Shown here in pieces: positions 16,667 to 24,751 of a DNA stretch of 64,000 nt. Both the position numbers and the translations under genes were made by a program. How positions within the stretch are numbered: the first letter of the stretch is position 1; the number at the start of each line of letters is the position of its first letter. The notes under the pieces were generated by a model, which ran no database searches, had not been told where the DNA came from, and saw nothing but the letters and a program-made list of their open reading frames with translations. This stretch comes from Salipiger abyssi (GTDB taxonomy: Bacteria > Pseudomonadota > Alphaproteobacteria > Rhodobacterales > Rhodobacteraceae), in NCBI RefSeq assembly GCF_001975705.1, contig NZ_CP015093.1, positions 2,232,001-2,296,000 of the forward strand, written 5' to 3'.

Positions 16667-18033
16667 GCTGCTCTGTCTCCGTCTGGTTGTACCCAGCGTA
16701 GCAGAATCAGCCCCATCAGGAAAAGCAGGATCACCGGCAGAAAGCCCAGTTGGTTGCTTTGCGTCCAGAGCGTGAAAAAAGTGATCAGCGCGGGTGCGAG
16801 GAAGGCGGTGGCCTTGCCGGTCAGCGCGAAGAGGCCGAACGCCTCTGCCGCGCGGGCGCGGTCGGCGTGGCGCACCATCATCGAGCGCGAGGCGGAATAA
16901 AGCGCGCCGCCCGCGCCGCCGATGATCGCGCCGCAGATATAGAAGACGATATCGGGCAGGGCCGAGCCTTCGGGCAGGGAGATCCAGAGGATGTGGTCGC
17001 GCGACATGCCGATGATGATCACCCCCACCGCGATCAGCAGCCAGACGCAGATGGTGATCACCGGTTTCGGTCCCAGCCGCTGATCGGCGAGCCCGCCCGC
17101 CCAGGAGAGCAACGCCGCCGCGATGGCCGCGATAATGCCGAACACGCCGATCTGGGTGATCTCCCAGCCCAGCACCAGCCGCGCATAGATGCCGCCATAG
17201 GCATAGAGCGCGGCCAGCGAGTCGCGATAGAACATCGAGGCCAGCAGGAAGCTGCGATAGGACGGCCGCTCGGCCATGTCGCGCAGGCTGGCGCGTAGCC
17301 CGCGCAGGATCTGGCCGCCGCCCGGGCGCTCCTGCGGCAGCGCGCCGGGGTCGCGGTTCCACAGGAAGAACGGCACCATGAAAAGCGCGAACCAGAGCGC
17401 GATGAACGGGCCGACAAAGCGCGTGCCCTCGCGCGTCTCGGGGTCGAGGCCGAAGGCCGGGGCCAGCCCGATCAGCGTGGTGCCGTTCTCGGTCTCGGCA
17501 AAGAACAGCAGCATCACGAAGAGCGCCACCACGCCGCCCCAATAGCCGAAGGCTGAGGCGCTGCCGCTGATGCGGCCCACCTCATCGGGTGTGCCGAGGC
17601 TGGGCAGGGTGGCGTTGTTGAGATTGAAGGCGGATTCGCTGGCGGTGAAGCCGACCCAGAAGGCGATGAGCGCCATCATCAGTCCGGTGCCGTCGGGCAG
17701 CAGCCCCCAGAGCGTCGCCGCGCAGATCACAGCCAGCGCGGTAAAGCCCCAGAACCAGGGCATCTTGCGCCCCGAGGCATCGGCCCAGGCGCCGAGCAAC
17801 GGCGCGGAAAAGGCGATGAACAGTCCGGAGACCGTCTGCGCCGAGGACCACAGCCCCTGCGCCTGCGCCTTGGCGGCGTCCTCGCCCATGCCGGTGCCAA
17901 GGTAATACTCGGCGGCGACGGCGGCGAAATAGGGGCTGAAGATGAAGGTCAGGCCCAGCGTCGCGTAGGGTTGCTGCGCCCAGTCGAAGAACATCCATCC
18001 CCAGATGCGACGGCGCGAAGACTGCCTGGCCAT
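16663..18033 (-). CDS. MFS transporter, UMF1 / Atg22-like family
   Basis: A 456-residue membrane transporter with about 12 membrane segments. The N terminus WGWMFFDWAQQPYATLGLTF is the characteristic start of the UMF1 family, which is related to the yeast vacuolar Atg22 amino-acid exporter. Other markers are ASGRKMPWFWGF, FNLNNATLPSLGTPDEVGRI and a central loop (residues about 195-250). Substrate unknown; amino-acid or small-molecule export is possible by family resemblance. First of a coupled leftward set: MFS, mepA, phytase-like gene. Confidence 0.85.
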   Translation of the reverse strand: MARQSSRRRIWGWMFFDWAQQPYATLGLTFIFSPYFAAVAAEYYLGTGMGEDAAKAQAQGLWSSAQTVSGLFIAFSAPLLGAWADASGRKMPWFWGFTALAVICAATLWGLLPDGTGLMMALIAFWVGFTASESAFNLNNATLPSLGTPDEVGRISGSASAFGYWGGVVALFVMLLFFAETENGTTLIGLAPAFGLDPETREGTRFVGPFIALWFALFMVPFFLWNRDPGALPQERPGGGQILRGLRASLRDMAERPSYRSFLLASMFYRDSLAALYAYGGIYARLVLGWEITQIGVFGIIAAIAAALLSWAGGLADQRLGPKPVITICVWLLIAVGVIIIGMSRDHILWISLPEGSALPDIVFYICGAIIGGAGGALYSASRSMMVRHADRARAAEAFGLFALTGKATAFLAPALITFFTLWTQSNQLGFLPVILLFLMGLILLRWVQPDGDRAA

Positions 18034-18138
18034 TATATCCCCTCGTGTTCCGGCGCGATAGAACAGAGGGGGGCTAGGGCTGGCAAGCCGAAATGCGTGT
18101 CGCAGGGCGACCCTGCGGCGCCCTTGCCTGCCTTTGCG

Positions 18139-18675
18139 TCAGCCGCGCTCCGGCGGCCAGGGGCGTTCGTCCTCGGCGCGCAGCCAGTGCTGCACCCAGA
18201 TCGGAAGCTCCGGCGCGGGGGAGGCTATGCCCATGGCCACCGACACCCGGTCGGTGCCGACGATGCCGTTGCGGTCGGTGACGGCGGCGCGATAGACCGC
18301 ATGGGTGGCGCAGTCTCCGTCCGCTTTCCACAGGCTCTGCTCGATATAGAGAAACCGCCGGTCCCAGCCGATCAGTCGCGAGTGCATCTCGACCCGCTCG
18401 AAGGTCTGGATGCGCCGGCGATAGCGCACCACCACGCCGGCCATGGTCAGCCGCCAGCGCTCGCGCCTCAGTGCTCCGATCAGCCCCGTGCGCATCGCCA
18501 GCGGGAACCGCCCGAGATCGAGCAGGGTCAGCGTGCGGCCGTTGTTGAGCTCGTTCCACATATCCAGATCCCAGGGCCAGCACATGTGGTGCGACACATG
18601 CACGCCGTCATGGGCAAGCGCCGGCTGCTTGCGGGTGAGCCAGATTTCCTTGGCCATGCGGATGAACGGGAACAT
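18139..18675 (-). CDS. Hotdog-fold acyl-CoA thioesterase-like protein
   Basis: A 178-residue protein of the 4HBT_2 / THEM6-like hotdog family. The segment HMCWPWDLDMWNELNNGRTL, followed by TLLDLGRFPLAMRTGL corresponds to the active-site helix region of 4-hydroxybenzoyl-CoA thioesterase-like enzymes. RRRIQTFERVEMHSRLIGWD and FLYIEQSLWKADGDCATHAV form the following strands. The family hydrolyses acyl-CoAs, but this subgroup has no assigned substrate. ATG at 18675 is used; M7 is a possible alternative. It lies 105 bp upstream of the MFS gene, so it may be co-transcribed. Confidence 0.75.
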   Translation of the reverse strand: MFPFIRMAKEIWLTRKQPALAHDGVHVSHHMCWPWDLDMWNELNNGRTLTLLDLGRFPLAMRTGLIGALRRERWRLTMAGVVVRYRRRIQTFERVEMHSRLIGWDRRFLYIEQSLWKADGDCATHAVYRAAVTDRNGIVGTDRVSVAMGIASPAPELPIWVQHWLRAEDERPWPPERG

Positions 18676-18804
18676 GGGCGCCTCCTTTTGCGGCCAAGAA
18701 GCGCATGCGGCGCCGCAGCGTCAACCAAGACCTCGCGGCACTCTTGCCCTCGGCGCCCGGGATGCTTACCTGTGAGCGCGGTCAGACAAAGGAAACCGAT
18801 ACCG

Positions 18805-19089
18805 ATGATGGCAGTTTACGGCCCGCTGAAGCTGGTCCTCGATGTGATCTTCTTCATTATGATTGTGCATATCATCATGAGCTGGCTCATCAATTTCAAC
18901 GTGCTGAACCTGCGTCAGCCCATCGTCGGCCAGATCTGGACCGGGCTCAATCGCCTGCTGGAGCCGATCTATCAGCCGATCCGCCGCATCCTGCCCGACA
19001 CGCATCCGCTGGATCTGGCGCCGCTGGTGGTGTTCATCATCGTGATCTCGCTGCGCGACTATATTCTGCCGACGCTGCTCTTCGGGTGA
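18805..19089 (+). CDS. YggT family small membrane protein
   Basis: A 94-residue protein with two membrane segments (about 8-30 and 68-90) and the YggT signature: IMSWLINFNVLNLRQPIVGQ, then ILPDTHPLDLAPLVVFIII. The family is found across bacteria, often near proC or division genes, and has been linked with osmotic tolerance and K+ uptake; its mechanism is unknown. Start ATG at 18805 (a second ATG follows immediately), preceded by AAAGGAAA. It is divergent from the thioesterase gene. Confidence 0.9.
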   Translation: MMAVYGPLKLVLDVIFFIMIVHIIMSWLINFNVLNLRQPIVGQIWTGLNRLLEPIYQPIRRILPDTHPLDLAPLVVFIIVISLRDYILPTLLFG

Positions 19090-19137
19090 TATTTCCGGGC
19101 CAGGCGGCCTTGTTCACCAATTCTTAGTATGAGACTG

Positions 19138-19171
19138 TGCGGAATAGAGCAGATTTAGCGATAATTCCGCA
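19138..19171. promoter_or_regulatory. Inverted repeat upstream of recQ
   Basis: TGCGGAAT (19138-19145) and ATTCCGCA (19164-19171) form a perfect 8-bp inverted repeat, centre 18 bases wide. It ends ten bases before the recQ ATG. It may be an operator or an mRNA hairpin covering the ribosome site. It does not match the GTTC-N7-GTTC box of Rhodobacter LexA. Confidence 0.45.
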
Positions 19172-19180
19172 GGTACTCTC

Positions 19181-21235
19181 ATGCCCCGCGATACTGTGCC
19201 CGGTGAGGCGCTGCTGAAAGAAGTCTTCGGCTTCGACGCCTTCCGTCCCGGTCAGGGCGAGATCGTCGATGCCGTGGCGCGGGGCGACAATGTGCTGGCC
19301 ATCATGCCCACTGGCGGCGGCAAGTCGCTGTGCTACCAGCTTCCCGCGCTGATGCGGGGCGGGGTCACCGTGGTGATCTCGCCGCTGATTGCGCTGATGC
19401 GCGACCAGGTGCGTGCGCTGCGCGAGGCCGGGGTGGCCGCCGGGGCGCTGACCTCGGGCAATACCCAGGAAGAGACCGATGCGGTCTGGGACATGCTGTC
19501 GGAGGGCACGCTCAAGCTGCTCTATCTGGCGCCGGAGCGGCTGGCCTCGGGCGGCGCGCAGCGGATGCTGGCACAGGCGGGGGTGAGCCTCATCGCCGTG
19601 GACGAGGCGCATTGCGTCAGCCAGTGGGGTCATGACTTCCGCCCGGATTACCTGCGCATCGGCGAGCTGCGCCGCGCCCTGGGCGTGCCGCTGGCCGCCT
19701 TTACCGCCACCGCCGATCAGGAGACGCAGGGCGAGATCGTCCAGCGGCTGTTTGACGGGGAGGCGCCGCAGACCTTCCTGCGCGGTTTCGACCGGCCCAA
19801 TATCCATCTCGCCTTCAAGCCCAAGGACAGCCCGCGCACGCAGATCCTGCGCTTTGCCGCCGCGCGCAAGGGCCGCTCGGGCATCGTCTATTGCGGCACC
19901 CGCGCCAAGACCGAGGGCATCGCCCAGGCGCTGCGTGAGGACGGGCACAGCGCCTGTTTCTACCACGGCGGCATGGAGGCGGAGGCCCGCCGCGCCGTCG
20001 AGGAGCGTTTCGCCAAGGAGGACGGGCTGATCGTGGTGGCGACGGTTGCCTTCGGCATGGGGGTCGACAAGCCCGATATCCGCTGGGTCGCTCATGCGGA
20101 TCTGCCGAAAAGCATCGAGGCCTATTATCAGGAGATCGGCCGTGCCGGGCGCGACGGTGCCCCGGCCGAGACCATGACGCTCTACGGCGCCGACGATATC
20201 CGCCTGCGCCGCGCCCAGATCGACGAGGGCATGGCGCCGCCGGAACGCCGGTCGGCGGATCACGCAAGGCTCAACGCGCTTCTGGGGCTGGCCGAGGCGC
20301 TGGGCTGCCGGCGCCAGCAGCTCCTGCGCTATTTCGGCGAGGCCTCCGAGCCCTGCGGCAATTGCGATCTCTGCGACAAGCCGCCGGAGGTGTTCGACGG
20401 CACCGAGGCGGTGCGCAAGGCGCTGTCGGCGGCGCTGCGGACGGGCGAGAATTTCGGCGCGGGTCATCTCATCGACATTCTGATCGGCAACGAGACCGAC
20501 AAGGTGCGCCAGCGCCGGCACGATCAGTTGCCCACATTCGGTGTGGGCCGCGATCTCAAAAAGGGCCAGTGGCAGGCGGTGTTCCGGCAGATGATGGGGC
20601 GCGATCTCGTGCGTCCCGATCCCGAACGCCACGGCGCGCTGGTGATGACCGACGACGCCCTGCCGATCCTGCGCGGTGAGCAGACCATCCAGCTCCGCCG
20701 CGATGTGATCGACCGCGCTGCCGAGCGCCGCCCGCAGGTCAAGACGCTGGTCAATGAAGAGGACGCGCCGCTGCTTTCGGCGCTCAAGGCCAAGCGCCGC
20801 GCGCTGGCCGAGGCGGCCTCGCTGCCCGCCTACATGATCTTCCCCGACCGCACCCTGATCGAGATGGCCGAGGGCCGGCCCGCCACGCTCGACGACATGG
20901 CGCGGATCAACGGGGTGGGGGCCAAGAAGCTCGAACGCTATGGTGCCGAGTTCCTCTCGGTGATCACCGGCGCGGAGGAGGAGATGCACCCGACCCGGCG
21001 CAAGCTGGCGGGGCGCGAGGCGGGCTCGACCTATGATGCGCTGATGACGGTGCAGGCGGATCTGGCGCGCGGTGCGGACGGGACGGAGAAACCGCTCTCC
21101 TGTTCCGCCTCGCTGCTGGCCAAGGTGGCGCAGATGCGGCCCGGCCAGCCCGACGAGATGGCGCGGCTGCTGGGCGAGCGGCGTTTCGACCGGTTCGGCG
21201 CCGCGTTTCTGGACGTTCTGAGCGAGGCGGGCTAG
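19181..21235 (+). CDS. recQ: ATP-dependent DNA helicase RecQ
   Basis: A 684-residue 3'-5' superfamily 2 helicase involved in recombination and fork repair. In order: Walker A MPTGGGKSLCYQLPAL, DEAH box in VDEAHCVSQWGHDFRPDY, motif VI QEIGRAGRDGAPA, a zinc-binding segment (LRYFGEASEPCGNCDLCDKP), the RQC winged helix, and an HRDC domain (PDRTLIEMAEGRPATLDDMA, then RINGVGAKKLERYG). The last 100 residues look like a second, weaker HRDC-type module, giving a protein longer than the roughly 610-residue E. coli enzyme. ATG at 19181 is immediately downstream of an inverted repeat. Confidence 0.97.
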   Translation: MPRDTVPGEALLKEVFGFDAFRPGQGEIVDAVARGDNVLAIMPTGGGKSLCYQLPALMRGGVTVVISPLIALMRDQVRALREAGVAAGALTSGNTQEETDAVWDMLSEGTLKLLYLAPERLASGGAQRMLAQAGVSLIAVDEAHCVSQWGHDFRPDYLRIGELRRALGVPLAAFTATADQETQGEIVQRLFDGEAPQTFLRGFDRPNIHLAFKPKDSPRTQILRFAAARKGRSGIVYCGTRAKTEGIAQALREDGHSACFYHGGMEAEARRAVEERFAKEDGLIVVATVAFGMGVDKPDIRWVAHADLPKSIEAYYQEIGRAGRDGAPAETMTLYGADDIRLRRAQIDEGMAPPERRSADHARLNALLGLAEALGCRRQQLLRYFGEASEPCGNCDLCDKPPEVFDGTEAVRKALSAALRTGENFGAGHLIDILIGNETDKVRQRRHDQLPTFGVGRDLKKGQWQAVFRQMMGRDLVRPDPERHGALVMTDDALPILRGEQTIQLRRDVIDRAAERRPQVKTLVNEEDAPLLSALKAKRRALAEAASLPAYMIFPDRTLIEMAEGRPATLDDMARINGVGAKKLERYGAEFLSVITGAEEEMHPTRRKLAGREAGSTYDALMTVQADLARGADGTEKPLSCSASLLAKVAQMRPGQPDEMARLLGERRFDRFGAAFLDVLSEAG

Positions 21236-21295
21236 ATCGGGCGATAGGCATTCCAAAGGCGGAATGTCATCCGGTGCAACCAAGGGGGATATGCG

Positions 21296-22066
21296 ATGCT
21301 GGTGGTGGTGTCTCCGGCCAAGCGGCTGGACTGGTCGGAACGCGATGTCGAGATGACAGAGCCGCGCTTTGCAGACGAGGCGGTCAAGCTCGCCAAGACG
21401 GCGCGCAATCTGACGCTGGGCGAGCTGAAATCGCTGATGAAGCTGTCCGACGATCTGGCAAAGCTCAACCGCGACCGGTTCCGCGATTTCTCCGAGACGC
21501 CCGAGGCCGAGACCCTGCGCCCCGCCGCGCTGGGCTTTGCCGGCGACACCTATCAGGGGCTTGAGGCCGCCTCGCTCGATGCCGAGGAGATGGCCTGGGC
21601 GCAGGATCACCTGCGCATCCTGTCGGGGCTCTACGGTGTGCTGCGGCCGCTCGACGGCATCCAGCAATACCGGCTGGAAATGGGCTCGCGGCTGAAGACC
21701 CGGCGCGGCGGCTCGCTCTACGATTACTGGGGCGACAAGATCGCCAAGGCGCTGAACGAAGAGGCCGAGGCCGCCGGCACCGATGTGCTGGTGAATTGCG
21801 CCAGCCAGGAATATTTCGGCGCGGTGGACGAAAAGGCGCTGAAGCTGCGGGTGATCACTCCGCAATTCATGGAAGACAAGAACGGCACGCCGAAGATCGT
21901 CAGCTTCTATGCCAAGCGCGCCCGCGGCGCGATGGCGCGCTTCATCGTGCAGCGCCGGCTGACCAACCCCGATGCGCTGCGCGATTTCGACACCGGCGGT
22001 TATGCCTGGTCGGAGGCGCTCTCCACCCCCGACAAGCCGGTGTTTGTCCGCGCCGCCGACGCCTGA
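21296..22066 (+). CDS. yaaA: Peroxide stress protein YaaA (DUF328)
   Basis: A 256-residue protein of the YaaA family, which lowers free iron and protects DNA during hydrogen peroxide stress; YaaA is OxyR-controlled in E. coli. Family landmarks: VVSPAKRLDW at the N terminus, LGFAGDTYQGLEA, LRILSGLYGVLRPLDGIQQY, RLEMG, NCASQEYFGAVD, and KRARGAMARFIVQRRL. It is 60 bp downstream of recQ on the same strand. Its 3' end overlaps that of the convergent hybrid kinase by 67 bp. With oxyR at 0.7 kb, a regulatory link is plausible but not shown here. Confidence 0.94.
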   Translation: MLVVVSPAKRLDWSERDVEMTEPRFADEAVKLAKTARNLTLGELKSLMKLSDDLAKLNRDRFRDFSETPEAETLRPAALGFAGDTYQGLEAASLDAEEMAWAQDHLRILSGLYGVLRPLDGIQQYRLEMGSRLKTRRGGSLYDYWGDKIAKALNEEAEAAGTDVLVNCASQEYFGAVDEKALKLRVITPQFMEDKNGTPKIVSFYAKRARGAMARFIVQRRLTNPDALRDFDTGGYAWSEALSTPDKPVFVRAADA

Positions 22067-24615
22067 TCGGCCAGAGCGCCCCATTTCTCCACCAGCCGCG
22101 CCAGCTCTGCCTTGCGCAGCGGTTTGCTGAGGTAATCGTCGAGCCCCGCCGCGAGGATCGCCTCGCGGTCGCTTTCCATGGCATGCGCGGTCACCGCGAT
22201 GATCGGGACGCGGGCACCCTCGGGTTCCAGCGCGCGGATCTCGCGCGTGGCCTCCTTGCCGTCCATCCGGGGCATGGAGATATCCATGAAGATCAGATCC
22301 GGGCGCCGCTTGCGATAGGCCTGCACCACCTCGAAGCCGTTCGCAGCGATGCGCAGGCTGAGCGGCGTGGCGAGCCGTGCCGCCATCTTGCGAAAGACCA
22401 GCTGATTGGTGCGGTTGTCCTCGGCCAGCAGCACATCGAGCGTGCGCCCCGGCGGCGCATCCGCAGGCGCGGTGTCGGGCGGCGGTTGCGGCGCGATGTC
22501 GGACGGCGGGGGCGGCCCCTGCACCGGGGCGGCCCCGGCCTCCGGCATGGTCACGGTTTCCAGCGCGGCAAAGAGGTTGCGGCGCGGGGCCGGTTTCGGC
22601 AGGACCATATGCACATGGCGCAGGGTTTCGCGGCCACCGGGTGGCTGCGGCTCGGCGGAGAGGAGGATCACCGGCTGGCCCGCGCGCAGCCGTGTCAGCG
22701 CCCGGGCCAGATCGCCGCCCGTCATGTCGGGCAGCTCCTGCTCGGCGATCACCAGATCCGGCGGCGCGGCCATGCGGTCGAGCGCCTCGTTGCCGGTCTT
22801 GCAGTGATCGACCGCGAGGCCCAGCCGTTCGAGCTGCTGCGTCAGGATCGCGCGGTTCAGCGCGTGATCGTCCACCAGCAGCACGCGCTTCAGCCCCTCG
22901 GGCAGCGCCACCGCCTCGGGCTGTACCGGATCTTCGGCCCGGAGCGCGACGCGGAAGCCGAAGCACGAGCCCTGGCCCGGCTCTGAGTCCAGCCAGACCT
23001 CGCCGCCCATCAGCCCGACCAGCCGGCGGGTGATGGCGAGCCCCAGCCCGGTGCCCTCGAACTGGCGGTTGCGGTCATCCTCGGCCTGGTTGAACTCGCC
23101 GAAGACATGGTCGCGCTTGTCCTCGGGGATACCGACGCCGGTGTCCTCGACGGTGACATGCACGGCGGCGATGCCGTCGTCGCCGGTGGAGCCGGTCACC
23201 CGGACGAGCACATGCCCCTCGACGGTGAATTTCACCGCGTTGCCCACCAGATTGGTGAGGATCTGCCGCATGCGCCCTGGGTCGCCGACAAAATGGGTGG
23301 GCAGGAAGAGGTCGTAATCGACCAGCAGGTCGAGCCCCTTTTCGCGCGCCGCCGGCTGCAACAGCAGCATCACCTCATGCACCGCGCGTTCGAGATCGAA
23401 GGGTTCGGGCTTCAGCTCCAGCTTTTCCGCCTCGATCTTGGAATAGTCGAGAATGTCGTTGATGATCACCAGCAGCGCCTCGCCCGAGCTGCGGATCGTG
23501 TCGACATAAAGCTTCTGCTCTTCGCTGAGCTCGGACTCGCGCAGCAGATCCGCCATGCCGACCACCCCGTTCATCGGTGTGCGGATCTCGTGGCTCATAT
23601 TGGCGAGGAAGGAGGATTTGGCGCGGTTCGCCGCCTCGGCGCGCTGCATCGCCTCCTGCAATTCGTGCTGGGTCTGCTTGATGTCGGAAATGTCGATGCG
23701 CAGCCCGACCCGGCCGCCATCCGAGAGCGGGCGTTCGTAAATGCGCAGCCAGCGCCCGTCGGCGAGCTGCTGCTCCAGTTCCTGCACCGCATCGCGATGC
23801 GCCGCAAGCCGCTCTTCGATCCACTCCTCCTCGCGCCCCACGGCCTCTGCATATTGGCCATGATCGAGCCCGTAGCGCAGGATATCCTCAAAACTGGCGC
23901 CGGGCTGGATGGCCGGGGCGCTCTTGTCGTAGATCCGGCGATAGGGGTCGTTGCACATCAGCAGCCGGTCCTCGGGGTCGTAGATCACGAACCCGTCGGG
24001 CAGCTCCTCGATGGCGGACCACATGCGCATCAGCTCGGTGATGTCGACGCCGAGCGAGACGATTCCGCCATCCGGCATGTGTCGTTCCTGGATCTTGATG
24101 AACTGCCCGGACCAGAGCCGGATCGTCTCCGACGGGATCGGATCCTGATCCCAGCGCGCGAGCATGCGGTCGCGCCAGGCGCGGCTGTGCTCGCCCTGAA
24201 GGTCGACGATCCCCTCCTCCACCATCATTTCCAGCACATGGCGATAGCTGGCGCCGGGGCCGATCGTGTCGAGCCCCTCGAACGGGGCGAGATAGGCGGG
24301 GTTGGCAAGCTCCATCATGCGGTCGGCGCTGAACATGGCAAAGCCGTCGCGCATGGTCTGGAGCGCCTTCCAAAGCTGACCCTCGACCAGCTCGATCTTT
24401 TCATGCGCCTGGCCGAGCTGCGATTTCACCAGCCGGTTCTCGGTGCGCACCTCGGTCATCTGCGCGCGGGTCTCGTGAATCTCGTGGCTGAGCGCGCGGG
24501 CGTGCTTGTCGAGCTTGCGATTGGCGGCAAAGAGCTCCGCCTGCTTGAGTTCAAGCAGGCGTTCCGCCGCCAGCCGCGCGCGGCGCTCCTCGGCCAGCCG
24601 TGCCGTGAGACTCAT
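22000..24615 (-). CDS. Soluble hybrid histidine kinase: coiled coil, two PAS, HisKA-HATPase, two receivers
   Basis: An 871-residue hybrid sensor kinase without membrane segments. Domains: N-terminal coiled coil (about 5-80); PAS_7-type domains (about 84-195 and 200-312); HisKA with phospho-acceptor H342 in SFLANMSHEIRTP; HATPase with N-box NLVGNAVKF (about 455-463), DTGVGIP and GTGLGLAI. Receiver 1 (about 576-685) has acidic pair V-D-D but E625 where the phospho-Asp should be (LVIAEQELPD). A Pro-rich linker (695-722) follows, then receiver 2 (about 727-845) with normal D778 (LIFMDISMPRMDG) and KPL. Start ATG 24615 follows AAGGAGG. No partner phosphotransfer protein or regulator is adjacent. 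Signal unknown; probably cytoplasmic. Confidence 0.92.
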   Translation of the reverse strand: MSLTARLAEERRARLAAERLLELKQAELFAANRKLDKHARALSHEIHETRAQMTEVRTENRLVKSQLGQAHEKIELVEGQLWKALQTMRDGFAMFSADRMMELANPAYLAPFEGLDTIGPGASYRHVLEMMVEEGIVDLQGEHSRAWRDRMLARWDQDPIPSETIRLWSGQFIKIQERHMPDGGIVSLGVDITELMRMWSAIEELPDGFVIYDPEDRLLMCNDPYRRIYDKSAPAIQPGASFEDILRYGLDHGQYAEAVGREEEWIEERLAAHRDAVQELEQQLADGRWLRIYERPLSDGGRVGLRIDISDIKQTQHELQEAMQRAEAANRAKSSFLANMSHEIRTPMNGVVGMADLLRESELSEEQKLYVDTIRSSGEALLVIINDILDYSKIEAEKLELKPEPFDLERAVHEVMLLLQPAAREKGLDLLVDYDLFLPTHFVGDPGRMRQILTNLVGNAVKFTVEGHVLVRVTGSTGDDGIAAVHVTVEDTGVGIPEDKRDHVFGEFNQAEDDRNRQFEGTGLGLAITRRLVGLMGGEVWLDSEPGQGSCFGFRVALRAEDPVQPEAVALPEGLKRVLLVDDHALNRAILTQQLERLGLAVDHCKTGNEALDRMAAPPDLVIAEQELPDMTGGDLARALTRLRAGQPVILLSAEPQPPGGRETLRHVHMVLPKPAPRRNLFAALETVTMPEAGAAPVQGPPPPSDIAPQPPPDTAPADAPPGRTLDVLLAEDNRTNQLVFRKMAARLATPLSLRIAANGFEVVQAYRKRRPDLIFMDISMPRMDGKEATREIRALEPEGARVPIIAVTAHAMESDREAILAAGLDDYLSKPLRKAELARLVEKWGALADQASAARTNTGLSGVESASDQA

Positions 24616-24751
24616 GCCCTCGTCGCCTCCTTGATCGGCGGCAGAATGGGCTGCGCTTGGTGAAGATCGCCTTAAGGCCGCACCGGGGAATCGTTGCCTT
24701 CCGGGATCACGGGGGGCACGATAAGATCGTTGTTCAGGAGGAGTTTGCAGG

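Noticed and set aside
19100..19180. LexA (SOS) box upstream of recQ
   Set aside because: A single GTTC occurs but not the GTTC-N7-GTTC arrangement; the inverted repeat present is of another kind.
19124..22966. A 1280-codon reverse-strand open frame across recQ, yaaA and the kinase
   Set aside because: It covers three clear genes and has no recognisable segment of its own; a shadow frame.
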